A DNA stretch of 64,000 bases, taken from assembly GCF_003627815.1 (NCBI RefSeq), contig NZ_CP032698.1, forward strand, positions 2,356,001 to 2,420,000, given 5' to 3'. A model generated the notes under the pieces. That model made no database searches. It was not told the origin of the DNA and was given only the letters and a program-made list of their open reading frames with translations. Position 1 is the first letter of the stretch. Each line of letters opens with the position of its first letter. The translations under genes were made by a program, and so were the position numbers. This DNA is from Streptomyces hundungensis. GTDB taxonomy: Bacteria; Actinomycetota; Actinomycetes; Streptomycetales; Streptomycetaceae. Below, in pieces: positions 40,401-49,456 of the stretch.

Positions 40401-42076
40401 TCCGGGTCCGCATCGCCGGAGCGGACCACTGGGCGGCGATCGAGGACGCGGGACGACTGCGCGACGCGCTCGGCACAGCCCTGCCGGTCGGTGTGCCCGA
40501 GGCCTTCACCGAGCCGGTGAAGGACCCGCTCAGCGACCTGCTGTCCCGGTTCGCGCGCACGCACGGCCCGTTCACCTCGGCGACCGCCGCGGCCCGGTTC
40601 GGGCTCGGCGCCTCGGTCACGGACGGGGCGCTTCAGCGCCTCGCGGCCTCGGGCCGGGTCGTCCAGGGCGAGTTCCATCCGGCGGGCATCGGCCAGGAGT
40701 GGTGCGACGCGACGATCCTGCGCAGGTTGCGGCGGCGTTCGCTCGCCGCGCTGCGCCAGGAACTGGAGCCGGTGCCGCCGGCCGCGCTCGCCACCTTCCT
40801 GCCCCAGTGGCAGCACCTGGGGGCCAACAGGCTGCGCGGCATCGACGGACTGGCCCGCGCGGTGGAGCAGTTGCAAGGTGCCGCCGTGCCCGCCTCCGCC
40901 CTGGAGAGGCTGGTCTTGCCGTCCCGGGTGTCGGACTACGGTCCGGCGTTCCTGGACGAGCTGACCACGACCGGCGAGGTCGTCTGGGCAGGGGCGGGAG
41001 CGCTGGCCGGCAAGGACGGGTGGGTCTCCCTGTATGTCGCCGACGCGGCGCCGCTCCTGTTGCCGCCGCCCCATCCGCTGGAACTGACCGCGCTCCACGA
41101 GTCGGTGCTCACGGCGCTGGCCCCCGGCTACGGCCTGTTCTTCCGTCAGCTCGCCGATCAGGTCCGGGCCACCACCCACCCGGAGGCCAACGACGCCCAA
41201 CTCGCCGACGCCGTATGGGATTTGGCGTGGTCGGGGCGGCTCACCAACGACACCCTGGCGCCGTTGCGCGCCCTGCTCGGGTCGGGCCGTACCGCGGGGT
41301 CCACCGCACACCGCGCCAAGCGGCCCGTGCCCCGGGGCCGGTACGGCACCCTGACGGGCGCGGCCCGCCCGGTCTCGCGCACCGGCCCGCCGACCGTCTC
41401 GGGCCGCTGGTCCCTGCTGCCCGCCCCCGAGCCCGATCCCACCCATCGCGCCCACGCCCTGGCCCGTACGCTCCTGGATCGGCACGGCGTGGTCACCCGG
41501 GGTGCGGTGCAGGCCGAGGGCGTCGAGGGCGGCTTCTCGGCGACGTACCGGATCCTCGCCGCCTTCGAGGACAGCGGGCAGGCCCGGCGCGGCTATGTCG
41601 TCGAGGGGCTGGGCGCGGCCCAGTTCGCGATGGACGGCGCCGTGGACCGGCTGCGGGCGGCCGCCACCGCCCGGGACCGGGGGGCCGACGCGAACAGCGC
41701 CCCGCAGGCGATCGTCCTGGCGGCCGCCGACCCCGCGAACGCCTATGGCGCGGCGCTGCCCTGGCCGGAGCCGCCCAATGGCGCGGGGCACAAGCCGGGC
41801 CGCAAGGCGGGCTCCGTGGTCGTGCTGGTCGACGGCGAGCTCGTGCTGTATCTGGAGCGCGGCGGCAAGTCCCTGCTCGCCTGGGCCGCCGAGCCCGACG
41901 ATCCTGCGCTGACGGCCGCCTCGGGGGCCCTCGCCGGAGCGGCGCGGGCCGGTCGGCTCGGCACGATCACCGTGGAGCGCGCCAACGGCGACCCCGCCCT
42001 GACCTCGCCGCTCGCCCGCGCCCTGGAGACAGCGGGCTTCGTCCCCACCCCCAGGGGGCTGCGCCTGAGACCCTGA
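37451..42076 (+). CDS. lhr: Lhr-type DEAD/DEAH box helicase
   Basis: This 1541-aa helicase has the full Lhr layout: the Walker A VVAPTGSGKTLAAFLAAL near residue 45, DEVH (VILDEVHAVAG), SAT (GLSATVRP), then the motif VGRAGHQVG. A long Lhr-specific C-terminal region follows, including the winged-helix and ERCC4-like parts (FLPQWQHLGANRLRGIDGLARAVEQLQG). Lhr is an ATP-dependent DNA/RNA helicase implicated in repair, notably of cross-links. ATG 37451 is preferred over two in-frame starts upstream. It is divergent from the AraC gene. Confidence 0.95.
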   Translation: MARTALDSFSPATRGWFTGAFTAPTAAQEGAWRAIAEGSDVLVVAPTGSGKTLAAFLAALDRLAATPPPAEAKKRCRVLYVSPLKALAVDVERNLRSPLTGIRQESVRLGLPEPEVRVGIRSGDTPPAERRALTTRPPDILITTPESLFLMLTSAAREALAGVETVILDEVHAVAGTKRGAHLALSLERLDELLPRPARRIGLSATVRPVDEVARYLSPQRKVEIVQPPSTKEFDLSVVVPVEDMGELAGSPAADAKEGAEKPSIWPHVEERIVDLVQAHRSTIVFANSRRLAERLCNRLNEIAYERAMGEPLPETHAPADLMGGSGAAAGAPALLAKAHHGSVSKEQRAIVEEDLKAGRLPAVVATSSLELGIDMGAVDLVVQVESPPSVASGLQRVGRAGHQVGAVSTGVVFPKYRGDLVQSAVVTERMRTGAIEALRIPSNPLDVLAQQLVAMTALDTWQVDDLMALVRRAAPFAALPESAFTAVLDMLAGRYPSDAFAELRPRVVWDRIAGTVTGRPGAQRLAVTSGGTIPDRGLFGVFLAGADPKKGGGRVGELDEEMVYESRVGDVFTLGTTSWRIEDITRDRVLVSPAPGVPGRLPFWKGDQLGRPLELGRALGAFLREVGALSPDDARSRLRNAGLDAWAADNVIAYLDEQRQACGHLPDDRTILVERFRDELGDWRVVIHSPFGAQVHAPWALALGARLAERYGMDAQVMHADDGIVLRLPDADLMGLDLLDQDPAALDAAFDSEQAPVGAADAVFDKGEIEQIVTDQVGSSALFASRFRECAARALLLPRRSPGKRTPLWQQRQRAAQLLQVASEFGSFPIVLEAVRECLQDVFDVPGLTELMGDLEARRVRLVEVTTAEPSPFARSLLFGYVAQFLYEGDSPLAERRAAALSLDSRLLAELLGQAELRELLDAEVLSELEQELQWLTEDRRIKDVEGVADLLRVLGPLTEAELARRGAEPGWAAELEGARRAIRVRIAGADHWAAIEDAGRLRDALGTALPVGVPEAFTEPVKDPLSDLLSRFARTHGPFTSATAAARFGLGASVTDGALQRLAASGRVVQGEFHPAGIGQEWCDATILRRLRRRSLAALRQELEPVPPAALATFLPQWQHLGANRLRGIDGLARAVEQLQGAAVPASALERLVLPSRVSDYGPAFLDELTTTGEVVWAGAGALAGKDGWVSLYVADAAPLLLPPPHPLELTALHESVLTALAPGYGLFFRQLADQVRATTHPEANDAQLADAVWDLAWSGRLTNDTLAPLRALLGSGRTAGSTAHRAKRPVPRGRYGTLTGAARPVSRTGPPTVSGRWSLLPAPEPDPTHRAHALARTLLDRHGVVTRGAVQAEGVEGGFSATYRILAAFEDSGQARRGYVVEGLGAAQFAMDGAVDRLRAAATARDRGADANSAPQAIVLAAADPANAYGAALPWPEPPNGAGHKPGRKAGSVVVLVDGELVLYLERGGKSLLAWAAEPDDPALTAASGALAGAARAGRLGTITVERANGDPALTSPLARALETAGFVPTPRGLRLRP

Positions 42077-42425
42077 CGCGCCCCCGCGGGCTCGCCCGGG
42101 CTTCCGAGGGCCGGGCCCCGGCCGGTGACACCCGACCCACCCAGTCCGGGCCACCCCGGCCCGCACCCCGATCAGCGCGCCCAGCCAAACCGCACCACGG
42201 CACCCTCCGGCTGGCCCAGCCGCACCGCCCGGCCGGACCGCAGCGCAGCCCCGCCTTGCCGCCCCGCCAAACCGCAATAGCCCCGCCCCGCCGCCCACCC
42301 AAACCGCACCACAGCCTCGCCCCTCCGGCAGGCCCAGCCCCGCCGCCCAGCCAAACCGCCCCTCAGCCCGCCCCACCCCACCCCACCCGGCGGCAATCCG
42401 CCGCCACCCCCGGCAGAATTGGCTC
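42077..42425. other. C-rich intergenic stretch with degenerate repeats
   Basis: The 349-bp gap between lhr and nei is very rich in C on the plus strand. It contains AAACCGC followed by A/C-rich bases four times (about 42,188; 42,269; 42,301; 42,355) within loose repeats of CCCAGCC or CCCGCC. No gene with good codon use is seen. Strand asymmetry suggests G-runs on the minus strand that could form G-quadruplexes. Confidence 0.6.
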
Positions 42426-43192
42426 ATGCCCGAAGGTGACACCGTCTATCAGGCCGCGCGGCGGCTGCACACGGCGCTGGCCGGTCAGGTCCTCACCCGG
42501 TCCGATCTGCGGGTGCCGCGGTTCGCCACGGCCGACCTGACCGGGTCGTCGGTGCTTGAGGTGACCCCGCGCGGAAAGCACCTCCTGACCCGTATCGAGG
42601 GCGGCCTCACTCTCCACTCCCATCTGCGGATGGACGGGTCCTGGCGGATCTTCGAGCCCGGGCAGCGCTGGAACGGGGGCCCCTCCCACCAGATCCGGGC
42701 GATCCTGGGCAACGCCACACACACGGCCGTCGGGTATCGGCTGCCCGTGCTCGAACTGGTCCGTACGCAGGACGAGTCGAAGGTGGTCGGCCATCTGGGC
42801 CCCGATCTGCTGGGCCCCGACTGGGACGCGGAGGTCGCCCTGCGCAATCTCCTCCAGGACCCCGCGCGCCCCATCGGCGAAGCCCTGCTCGACCAGCGCA
42901 ACCTCGCCGGGGTCGGCAATGTGTTCAAGTCGGAGATCTGCTTCGCCGTCCGGGTCGTCCCCTGGCTGGCGATCGGTGACTGCCCCGCCCCGAGCGCCTG
43001 GTGGCCACCGCGAAGCGGCTCCTGGAAGCCAACAAGGACCGCCCGGTCCGTCAGGCGTACATCTACGGCCGGGCCGGCCGGCCGTGTCCGCGCTGCCGCA
43101 CCACCATCCGTACCGCCGCGCAGCGCGACCCCTCGGGCCGTGAGCGGCCGACGTACTGGTGCCCCACGTGCCAGCCGGCGCCCGCTCTGTGA
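42426..43192 (+). pseudogene. nei: Endonuclease VIII-like glycosylase, apparent frameshift
   Basis: The protein begins MPEGDTVYQAARRLH, with the catalytic Pro2-Glu3 of Fpg/Nei DNA glycosylases, and continues normally to WLAIGD. From about 42,980 the frame yields nonsense, while another frame from 43,001 gives LVATAKRLLEANKDRP and the zinc finger CPRCRTT...YWCPTC. One missing C after GAC at 42,978-42,980 would restore a 255-aa enzyme ending at the TGA 43,190. It is either a real inactivating mutation or a sequencing error in a C-rich run. Nei repairs oxidised pyrimidines. It is followed by a 14-bp tandem repeat. Confidence 0.87.
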
Positions 43193-43260
43193 GCCGGCAC
43201 GCATGAGCCCGCACGCATGAGCCCGCACGCATGAGCCCGCACGCAAGAGCCCGCACGCAT
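43191..43260. repeat. Five tandem copies of a 14-bp repeat
   Basis: GAGCCCGCACGCAT is repeated five times in a row (the first copy has GG for CC, the fourth ends in A). The array starts at the nei stop codon, which supplies its first two bases. Short arrays of this kind vary between strains by slippage. Confidence 0.9.
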
Positions 43261-43321
43261 CCCCCCACCGGTCCCCCACCAGTTATTGACGACCCGTCAG
43301 ATCCGGTCGTACCGTCCCGGT

Positions 43322-44086
43322 ATGCCCCTCACGGCGTACGACCTCGGTGAGCGCACGGCCTTCGTCACGGGCGCGGCCGGCGGGATCGGCCGGGCCAGTG
43401 CCCTGCTGCTCGCGGAGGCCGGTGCCACGGTGCACTGCGCGGACCGCGACGAGGCGGGCCTGGGCGAAACCGGGGCGCTGATCGCCAAGGCGGGCGGCAG
43501 CGCGCAGCTGCACCGGCTCGACGTCTCGGACCGCGCGCAGGTGAAGGCGGCGCTGGAAGCCGCCGGGCCGGTGCACATCCTGGCCGCGATCGCGGGCGTG
43601 ATGCACACCAGCTCGGTCCTGGACACCGAGGACGCCGACCTCGACCGGGTCCTGGCGGTCAACTTCAGGGGCGTGCTCCACGCCTGCCAGGAAGCGGCCC
43701 GCTCGATGATCGCCCGTGGCATACGGGGCTCGCTCGTCACCATGGCCTCGGGCGCCGTGGACGCCGGACGGCCGGGCCTGTTCTGCTACAGCGTCTCGAA
43801 GGTCGCGGTCGTCCAGCTCACCAGGACGCTCGCCTGCGAGCTGGGGCCGCACGGCATCCGGGTCAACGCCGTGGCCCCCGGCTGGGTCCGCACCCCCATG
43901 ACCGCTCAGCACGCGGCCGAGGAACAGGGGCGGATCGAGTCGATGATGCTGCGGCTCTCCCCGCTCGGCCGTCTCGGCAGGCCCGAGGACGTCGCCCAGG
44001 CGGTGCTGTATCTCGCCGCGGACTCCTCGGAGTTCATGACGGGCCAGATCCTCCGTCCGAACGGCGGCGTCTCGATGCCCTGGTAG
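43322..44086 (+). CDS. Short-chain dehydrogenase/reductase
   Basis: This 254-aa NAD(P)-dependent oxidoreductase has the cofactor motif GAAGGIGRA near residue 16, a DVSD site, NxxG (VNFRG) and the active-site pattern with Tyr-x3-Lys (YSVSK) near 160. The ending GGVSMPW is typical. The substrate is unknown. The N-terminal start ATG 43322 follows a GGT-type region; an upstream in-frame start exists but is not needed. It converges with a small membrane protein gene, overlapping by 53 bases. Confidence 0.92.
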   Translation: MPLTAYDLGERTAFVTGAAGGIGRASALLLAEAGATVHCADRDEAGLGETGALIAKAGGSAQLHRLDVSDRAQVKAALEAAGPVHILAAIAGVMHTSSVLDTEDADLDRVLAVNFRGVLHACQEAARSMIARGIRGSLVTMASGAVDAGRPGLFCYSVSKVAVVQLTRTLACELGPHGIRVNAVAPGWVRTPMTAQHAAEEQGRIESMMLRLSPLGRLGRPEDVAQAVLYLAADSSEFMTGQILRPNGGVSMPW

Positions 44087-44279
44087 CGCGGCCGGTCCCT
44101 GGCGGCGCGCTCGACACGGACGCCACGTGCACCGGCAGCAGGCTCAGCCCCCAGCCGCCCGCGACCACGGCCCCCTCGACCAGTCCCGTATGGCCGGGGA
44201 CCAGCACCAGGCGCAGCACGGCCCACCACCACAGCGCCGCTACCAGCAGCGCGGGCACCCAACGCACCGCCACCGTCAT
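44034..44279 (-). CDS. Small membrane protein (81 aa)
   Basis: This protein begins MTVAVRWVPALLVAALWWWAVL and has two predicted membrane segments, then a Ser/Arg/Pro-rich tail. Its 3' end overlaps the SDR gene on the other strand. The family is unknown. Codon use in the first 60 residues looks genuine, but the tail lies in the overlap and is less certain. Confidence 0.6.
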   Translation of the reverse strand: MTVAVRWVPALLVAALWWWAVLRLVLVPGHTGLVEGAVVAGGWGLSLLPVHVASVSSAPPGTGRATRASRRRRSDGGSGPS

Positions 44280-44445
44280 GGCCGCCTCCTCGGGCCGACC
44301 ACGCTAGACCGCCGGAAAACCCGCCGGGAGGGCGCACCGGGAACGGCCCCGGCGCGCTCCAAGCCCCGCGCGCGTCATCGCGTACGACCCGGCCCGTTCA
44401 CGGGGTATTCGCGCGCGGCGCGACGGGGGCGCGTACATCGCGGGC

Positions 44446-44916
44446 TCAGACCGTCTCGGCCTGGAACATCCAGGCGTGCTTTTCGAGGTCGGCGGTGAGT
44501 CCGATGATGATGTCCTGGCTGATGGGGTCCGGTTCCGCGGTGGCCTCGATGCGTTCCCGCATCCGGGCGACGACCGCTCCGAGTGCGTCCACGAGGACCT
44601 TCACCGCGTCGGTGTCCTTGATCCAGCCGTCCGGGACCGAGCCGATCGCGCTGGTCTTCGCCACGGTGGCGGCGCGCCCGTCCGGGCTGACGCCCACGGC
44701 GGAGGCCCGCTCGGCCACCGTGTCCGAATGGAGCCGCGCGGTGTCGACGACGTCGTCGAGCTGGAGGTGTACGGACCTGAAGCGCGGGCCGACCACGTTC
44801 CAGTGCACCTGCTTGGCGACCAGGGAGAGGTCCACGAGATCGACGAGCGCGCCCTGGAGAGCGTCGCCGACCACCTTGAGGTCGGCGTCGGACAGCGGGC
44901 TCTTGATGTAGGACAT
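44446..44916 (-). CDS. dps: Dps family DNA-binding ferritin-like protein
   Basis: This 156-aa protein has the four-helix Dps pattern, with the iron-binding residues in VAKQVHWNVVGPRFRSVHLQLDDVVD (His and Asp/Glu at the dimer interface). It continues to a C-terminal helix with HAWMFQAET. It stores iron, protects DNA and helps condense the nucleoid during sporulation in streptomycetes. ATG 44916 (MSYIKSPLS) is preferred to a longer frame. Three dps genes are known in S. coelicolor; this one resembles the copy found near clgR and ftsK. Confidence 0.93.
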   Translation of the reverse strand: MSYIKSPLSDADLKVVGDALQGALVDLVDLSLVAKQVHWNVVGPRFRSVHLQLDDVVDTARLHSDTVAERASAVGVSPDGRAATVAKTSAIGSVPDGWIKDTDAVKVLVDALGAVVARMRERIEATAEPDPISQDIIIGLTADLEKHAWMFQAETV

Positions 44917-45048
44917 GCGGTTCCTCCACTCGGACGGAACGCCCGCGACGTCACCCACGAAGGAACACCCGTGCGACGAATGCGGACGTATGCGCGATCT
45001 CCTACCACCCTGCCACAGAAGCCCCGAATCGGGCGCGGCGGAAAAGGG

Positions 45049-45089
45049 CTGAGCCCCGGCCGGTCATCTGGTGACCGGCCGGGGCTCAG
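45049..45089 (-). terminator. Perfect 18-bp hairpin after clgR
   Basis: CTGAGCCCCGGCCGGTCA pairs perfectly with its reverse complement around a five-base loop. It lies 27 bases beyond the clgR stop. There is no long U-run, as is common for streptomycete terminators. Confidence 0.8.
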
Positions 45090-45115
45090 TACAAGCCTGG
45101 GTGCGCGCCCGAGTG

Positions 45116-45499
45116 TCAGGCGGCGACGACGTCCACCGCTTCGGCGGGCGCCTTGATCGTCACTCGCTCCGTCGGGACACCGGTCACCGACGTCACGGAG
45201 ATCGAATTGAGCATCGGACGTACCGGCGCACGCACCGGGTCGCTCGCTGCCGCAGACGCAGCGAGCTCGGCCAGTGCCAGCTCGTCGCTCACTTCCCGCA
45301 TGAGCTCGGACATCCGTACGTCAAGCGCGTCGCAGATCGCGGAGAGCAGCTCGGAGGATGCCTCCTTCTGCCCCCGCTCCACCTCGGAGAGATAGCCGAG
45401 TGAGACTCGGGCGGACGAGGAGACTTCGCGCAGAGTACGGCCCTGGCGCTGGCGCTGCCGACGCAGCACGTCACCCAGCAGGCGACGGAGCAGAATCAT
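45116..45499 (-). CDS. clgR: ClgR-type helix-turn-helix regulator
   Basis: This 127-aa protein has an XRE-type helix-turn-helix ([22 protein letters not shown]) followed by a helical middle and a basic tail ending in V-V-A-A. ClgR activates clp protease and lon genes in streptomycetes, and its last two alanines mark it for ClpP degradation; the ending here fits. ATG 45499 has GAGGAGGGAGCC upstream. A perfect hairpin terminator follows. It is separated from the cinA gene by about 110 bases. Confidence 0.9.
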   Translation of the reverse strand: MILLRRLLGDVLRRQRQRQGRTLREVSSSARVSLGYLSEVERGQKEASSELLSAICDALDVRMSELMREVSDELALAELAASAAASDPVRAPVRPMLNSISVTSVTGVPTERVTIKAPAEAVDVVAA

Positions 45500-45608
45500 C
45501 GGTGGCTCCCTCCTCGGACCGCGTAGCCGCATCCTTCTCGCCCCACCGTACCGCCTCGCGACGCGGCCGTGCGGGGAGCGATGTCGTGTTCACTCAGGGC
45601 TGCAAACA

Positions 45609-46118
45609 TCAAATCCCCCCGTTCTGTTCCGTATCCTGTGCCCGCTCATCCTTGCGCAGTTCACTGGAGAGCAGTTCGAGCACGCTGCGTACACTCTCTT
45701 TACGGATTTCCGCCCGGTCGCCGTTCAACCGCAACGCGACGGTTTTGTTCGATCCCGAGGGGCCAACGGCCGAAACGTATACCGTTCCCACCGGCTTTCC
45801 GTCCTGGGGATCGGGTCCCGCGACGCCGGTGGTGGCGATCCCCCAACTCGCGCCGAGCACGTCCCGGACCCCCGCCGCCATCTGCTGCGCGACCTCCGCG
45901 TCGACGGCTCCGCGCTCGGCCAGAAGAGTCCCGTCCACCCCGAGGACGACCCGCTTCAGTTCGGTCGCGTACGCCGTCACCGAGCCGCGGAAGACGCGCG
46001 AGGCGCCGGGCACCGACGTCAGCTCCGCGGCCACCAGGCCGCCCGTCAGGGACTCCGCCACCGCCAGGGTCTGCTCACGCTCCGTGAGCAGTCGGATGAG
46101 CCGGGCCGCCTCGTTCAC
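45609..46118 (-). CDS. cinA: CinA C-terminal domain protein (nicotinamide-nucleotide amidase)
   Basis: This 169-aa protein covers only the amidase domain of CinA: AVAESLTGGLVAAELTSVPG near the start with the catalytic Ser, RVFRGSVTAYATELK, and TGVAGPDPQDGKPVGTVYV. It deamidates NMN to NaMN. The GTG start overlaps the pgsA stop by four bases, so it is translated with pgsA. Streptomycetes usually carry this short form. Confidence 0.92.
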   Translation of the reverse strand: MNEAARLIRLLTEREQTLAVAESLTGGLVAAELTSVPGASRVFRGSVTAYATELKRVVLGVDGTLLAERGAVDAEVAQQMAAGVRDVLGASWGIATTGVAGPDPQDGKPVGTVYVSAVGPSGSNKTVALRLNGDRAEIRKESVRSVLELLSSELRKDERAQDTEQNGGI

Positions 46119-46783
46119 GACGCGGGCCCCCCGGCGGCACGCTGCGCCGCGAGCCCCTGGCGCCTCAGCACGATCGCCTGGCGCACGTAGTCGAGCCCCG
46201 TGACGACCGTGAGCACCACGGCCAGCGCCATCACCCAGAACCTGAGCGTGGCCAGCGGGCCGGTCAGCGCCAGCACGTACATGCCGGTCGCGGTGCCCTG
46301 GGCGAGGGTCTTGAGCTTGCCACCGCGGCTGGCCGGAATCACTCCGTGCCGGATGACCCAGAAACGCAGGAGCGTGATGCCCAGTTCCCGGAAGAGGATG
46401 ACGCCGGTGACCCACCACGGCAGATCGCCGAGGAGCGAGAGACAGATCAGCGCGGCCCCCATGATCGCCTTGTCGGCGATCGGGTCGGCGATCTTCCCGA
46501 AGTCGGTGACCAGGTTGTACGTGCGTGCCAGATGCCCGTCGAAGATGTCGGTGATCATGGCGACGGCGAAGGCCGCCCACGCCCAGGCCCGCATCGCGGG
46601 GTCATAGCCGCCGTCGGCGAGCAGCAGCATGACGAAGCCCGGCACGAGCACGAGCCGGATCATGGTGAGGATGTTGGCGATGTTCCAGAGGCTGGCCTGG
46701 TTGACGGCCGCAGCACCCAGCTTGCCGCCGGGCGCCGGCGTCCGGCCGGTACCGCCCGCCGTCGATGCCGGGACTCCGGTCAT
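46115..46783 (-). CDS. pgsA: CDP-diacylglycerol--glycerol-3-phosphate phosphatidyltransferase
   Basis: This 222-aa membrane enzyme carries the CDP-alcohol phosphatidyltransferase signature D-x2-DG-x2-AR-x8-G-x3-D-x3-D at about residues 79-101 (DIFDGHLAR...[10 protein letters not shown]). It has six predicted membrane segments and an extra Pro/Gly-rich N-terminus. It makes phosphatidylglycerolphosphate, a step to phosphatidylglycerol and cardiolipin. It lies between rimO and cinA, with overlapping starts and stops, forming one operon. Confidence 0.93.
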   Translation of the reverse strand: MTGVPASTAGGTGRTPAPGGKLGAAAVNQASLWNIANILTMIRLVLVPGFVMLLLADGGYDPAMRAWAWAAFAVAMITDIFDGHLARTYNLVTDFGKIADPIADKAIMGAALICLSLLGDLPWWVTGVILFRELGITLLRFWVIRHGVIPASRGGKLKTLAQGTATGMYVLALTGPLATLRFWVMALAVVLTVVTGLDYVRQAIVLRRQGLAAQRAAGGPAS

Positions 46784-48249
46784 CTGCCCGCCTCCTCAAC
46801 CCCGCCAACGAGCTCGACCACGAGGTCGACGCCTTCGGTGGCGACGACCTTGGCCTCGACCATAAGGCCGGGCGCGAGTCCGGCGCTTTCGGTGAAGACG
46901 ACCTGGCCGTCGGTCTCGGGGGCCTGGTGCTCGGCGCGGCCGACCGCCCCGTCCTCGTCGTCGACGCTCTCGACCAGGACGCGCACGGTGTCGCCGATGC
47001 GCTCCTCGGCGCGCTGCGCGGTGAGCTCCTCGGCGAGGCGCGAGAGGTGGGCGAGCCGTTCGGCGATGGTGTCCTCGTCGAGCTTGCCCTCGTAGCCGAC
47101 CGCTTCGGTGCCCTCCTCGTCGGAGTAGCCGAAGACGCCGATGGCGTCGAGGCGGGCCGCGGTGAGGAAGCGTTCCAGCTCCTTGAAGTCCTCCTCGGTC
47201 TCGCCCGGGAAGCCGACGATGAAGTTGGACCGCACACCGGCCGTGGGGGCCTTGGCGCGGATCGTGTCGAGCAGTTCGAGGAACCGCTCGGTGTCACCGA
47301 AGCGCCGCATCGCGCGCAGCACGCCGGGCGCCGAGTGCTGGAAGGACAGGTCGAAGTAGGGCACGACCTTGTCGGTCGACGTCAGTACGTCGATGAGGCC
47401 CGGCCGCATCTCGGCGGGCTGGAGGTAGCTGACCCGGACCCGCTCGATGCCCTCGACCTCGGCGAGCTCGGGCAGCAGCGTCTCCAGGAGCCGGATGTCG
47501 CCGAGGTCCTTGCCGTAGGAGGTGTTGTTCTCGGAGACCAGCATGACCTCCTTGACGCCCTGCTCGGCCAGCCAGCGGGTCTCGCCGAGCACATCGCTGG
47601 GGCGGCGCGAGATGAAGGAGCCGCGGAAGGAGGGGATGGCGCAGAACGAGCAGCGACGGTCGCAGCCGGAGGCCAGCTTCACGGAGGCGACCGGACTGGT
47701 GTCGAGCCTGCGCCGCAGCGGGGCACGCGGCCCGGAGGCCGGTGCGACGCCTTCGGGGAGGTCCTCGGGCGGGGTGTCCTGGGCGTGTCCGGGCAGCGCC
47801 ACCTCGGGGGCGCCCTGGCGCTCGGCCGGGCTGATCGGCAGCAGCTTGCGCCGGTCGCGCGGGGTGTGCGAGGCGTGGATGCCGCCGTTGAGGATGGTCT
47901 GGAGGCGGTCGGAGATGTCGGCGTAGTCGTCGAAGCCGAGGACGCCGTCGGCCTCCGGGAGCGCCTCGGCGAGATCCTTGCCGTAGCGCTCGGCCATGCA
48001 GCCGACCGCGACGACGGCCTGGGTCTTGCCGTGATCCTTCAGATCGTTGGCTTCGAGGAGGGCGTCGACGGAGTCCTTCTTGGCGGCTTCGACGAATCCA
48101 CAGGTGTTGACGACGGCGACGTCCGCGTCCGATGCGTCCTCGACGAGCTCCCAGCCGTCCGCTGCCAAGCGGCCTGCGAGCTCCTCCGAGTCCACCTCGT
48201 TACGGGCGCAGCCAAGAGTGACAAGGGCGACGGTGCGGCGTTCGGGCAT
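46780..48249 (-). CDS. rimO: Ribosomal protein S12 methylthiotransferase
   Basis: This 489-aa radical SAM enzyme has the N-terminal UPF0004 domain ([18 protein letters not shown] with the first Cys), further cluster Cys residues ([13 protein letters not shown]), and the radical SAM motif CDRRCSFC at about residue 197. A TRAM domain follows ([14 protein letters not shown]). It methylthiolates Asp of ribosomal protein S12. Between the domains lies a Pro/Ala-rich insertion. Start ATG 48249. It overlaps pgsA by four bases. Confidence 0.95.
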   Translation of the reverse strand: MPERRTVALVTLGCARNEVDSEELAGRLAADGWELVEDASDADVAVVNTCGFVEAAKKDSVDALLEANDLKDHGKTQAVVAVGCMAERYGKDLAEALPEADGVLGFDDYADISDRLQTILNGGIHASHTPRDRRKLLPISPAERQGAPEVALPGHAQDTPPEDLPEGVAPASGPRAPLRRRLDTSPVASVKLASGCDRRCSFCAIPSFRGSFISRRPSDVLGETRWLAEQGVKEVMLVSENNTSYGKDLGDIRLLETLLPELAEVEGIERVRVSYLQPAEMRPGLIDVLTSTDKVVPYFDLSFQHSAPGVLRAMRRFGDTERFLELLDTIRAKAPTAGVRSNFIVGFPGETEEDFKELERFLTAARLDAIGVFGYSDEEGTEAVGYEGKLDEDTIAERLAHLSRLAEELTAQRAEERIGDTVRVLVESVDDEDGAVGRAEHQAPETDGQVVFTESAGLAPGLMVEAKVVATEGVDLVVELVGGVEEAGR

Positions 48250-48323
48250 GGACTCAAGACTACTTTGTCCTGGCCCACGCCCCCGCCGCGAGGGTCGTGG
48301 GCGCGGGCCCGGGGGCGGGCGGC

Positions 48324-49166
48324 TCAGCCGACCTGGGGGTCGCCCTTGGTGTAGCTCAGGCGCTCGACCTGGCCGTCCTCGAATTTGCTGTCGATCTTCT
48401 TGCCGTTGACGTAGAGCTCGATGGCCCCGGCATTGCCGAGGATCAGGTCGACCTGCTGGCCGTCCTGGAAGGTCTGGGCCTCGCCCTTCTGGAGCAGGCC
48501 GTCGAAGAGCATCTTGCCGTTGTGGTCCTTGGCCGAGATCCAGCTCTTGTCGTTGATCGCGGTGACCTTGACGGTGACCTTGTCGGCGGGGACGGCGGCG
48601 ATGGCGCTGTCCGAGGGGGAGGGGGTCGGCTTGGGTTCGGCCGGCTTGGAGGGAAGGGGGCTGGGGTTGGCCGGGGCCTGCGACGGGGGCTTCTGCTGGG
48701 CGGGGCCCTCGGCGACGGAGGTGTTCTTCTTGTCGCTGCCGCCGCTGAACATGGTGAAGCCGACGAAGCCGACGACCACGACGATCGCGGCCACCATCGC
48801 GGCGGTCCAGTTGGGCCGGCGCGCCTCGGGGCGGATGCGTTCCGCCTCGAAGAGAGGGGCCGCCGGGGTCGGTGCGGGACGGCCGCCGTGGTCGGCGTCG
48901 TACTGCTCGACCAGCGGAGCCGGATCCAGGCCCACGGCCTGGGCGAAGATGCGGACGTGGCCGCGCGCGTACACGTCGCCGCCGCACCGCGAGAAGTCGT
49001 CCTGCTCGATCGCGTGCACGATGGGGATGCGCACCCGCGTGGTGGAACTGACCTCGTCGACCGTCAGTCCGGCGGCGATACGGGCCTGCTGAAGTACACG
49101 ACCGATCGATGGCCCGTCGTCTGCGATCGAAGGCCGGTCGTCTTCGGGAGAGTTGCCGATGGACAC
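48324..49166 (-). CDS. RodZ-like membrane protein with helix-turn-helix
   Basis: This 280-aa protein has an N-terminal helix-turn-helix ([24 protein letters not shown] then [35 protein letters not shown]). One membrane segment follows (residues 130-150), then a Pro/Ser/Ala linker and a C-terminal beta domain (DUF4115-like; [23 protein letters not shown]). This is the RodZ layout. In actinobacteria the gene is often next to rimO and ftsK and probably links cell shape or division to the cytoskeleton. Confidence 0.87.
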   Translation of the reverse strand: MSIGNSPEDDRPSIADDGPSIGRVLQQARIAAGLTVDEVSSTTRVRIPIVHAIEQDDFSRCGGDVYARGHVRIFAQAVGLDPAPLVEQYDADHGGRPAPTPAAPLFEAERIRPEARRPNWTAAMVAAIVVVVGFVGFTMFSGGSDKKNTSVAEGPAQQKPPSQAPANPSPLPSKPAEPKPTPSPSDSAIAAVPADKVTVKVTAINDKSWISAKDHNGKMLFDGLLQKGEAQTFQDGQQVDLILGNAGAIELYVNGKKIDSKFEDGQVERLSYTKGDPQVG

Positions 49167-49456
49167 GGGGGCGCCTTTCGAGCGTGAGCCACCTGCTGGA
49201 TGTTCAGTCTAGGGGGGGTACGAAAGAGTGGGGCAACCGGTGGAGCGGAGTTTGTACGCCATCGGTATGGCCGTACCCCGCACAACGGAACACAGACCAC
49301 ACTTGCTTCCACCTCTCCCTCAACTTGACGTACGACCAAGGGAAACGGTTGCTCGGGGATCCCGTACGAGTGCTGTTTGGGCCGGATGGCGGTCAGCCGG
49401 CGCCGTACCCCCCCGACCGCTCCCCCGCCCCCGCCGCGGCCGGCTCCCCGGCACGC

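Noticed and set aside
37424..42442. A 1672-residue open frame antisense to lhr
   Set aside because: It has low-complexity Gly/Arg/Leu composition and no domains. Long shadow frames are expected opposite high-GC genes, and lhr fits a known family throughout.
44476..45156. Plus-strand open frame of 226 codons opposite dps
   Set aside because: Dps is conserved and certain; the antisense frame has no family features.
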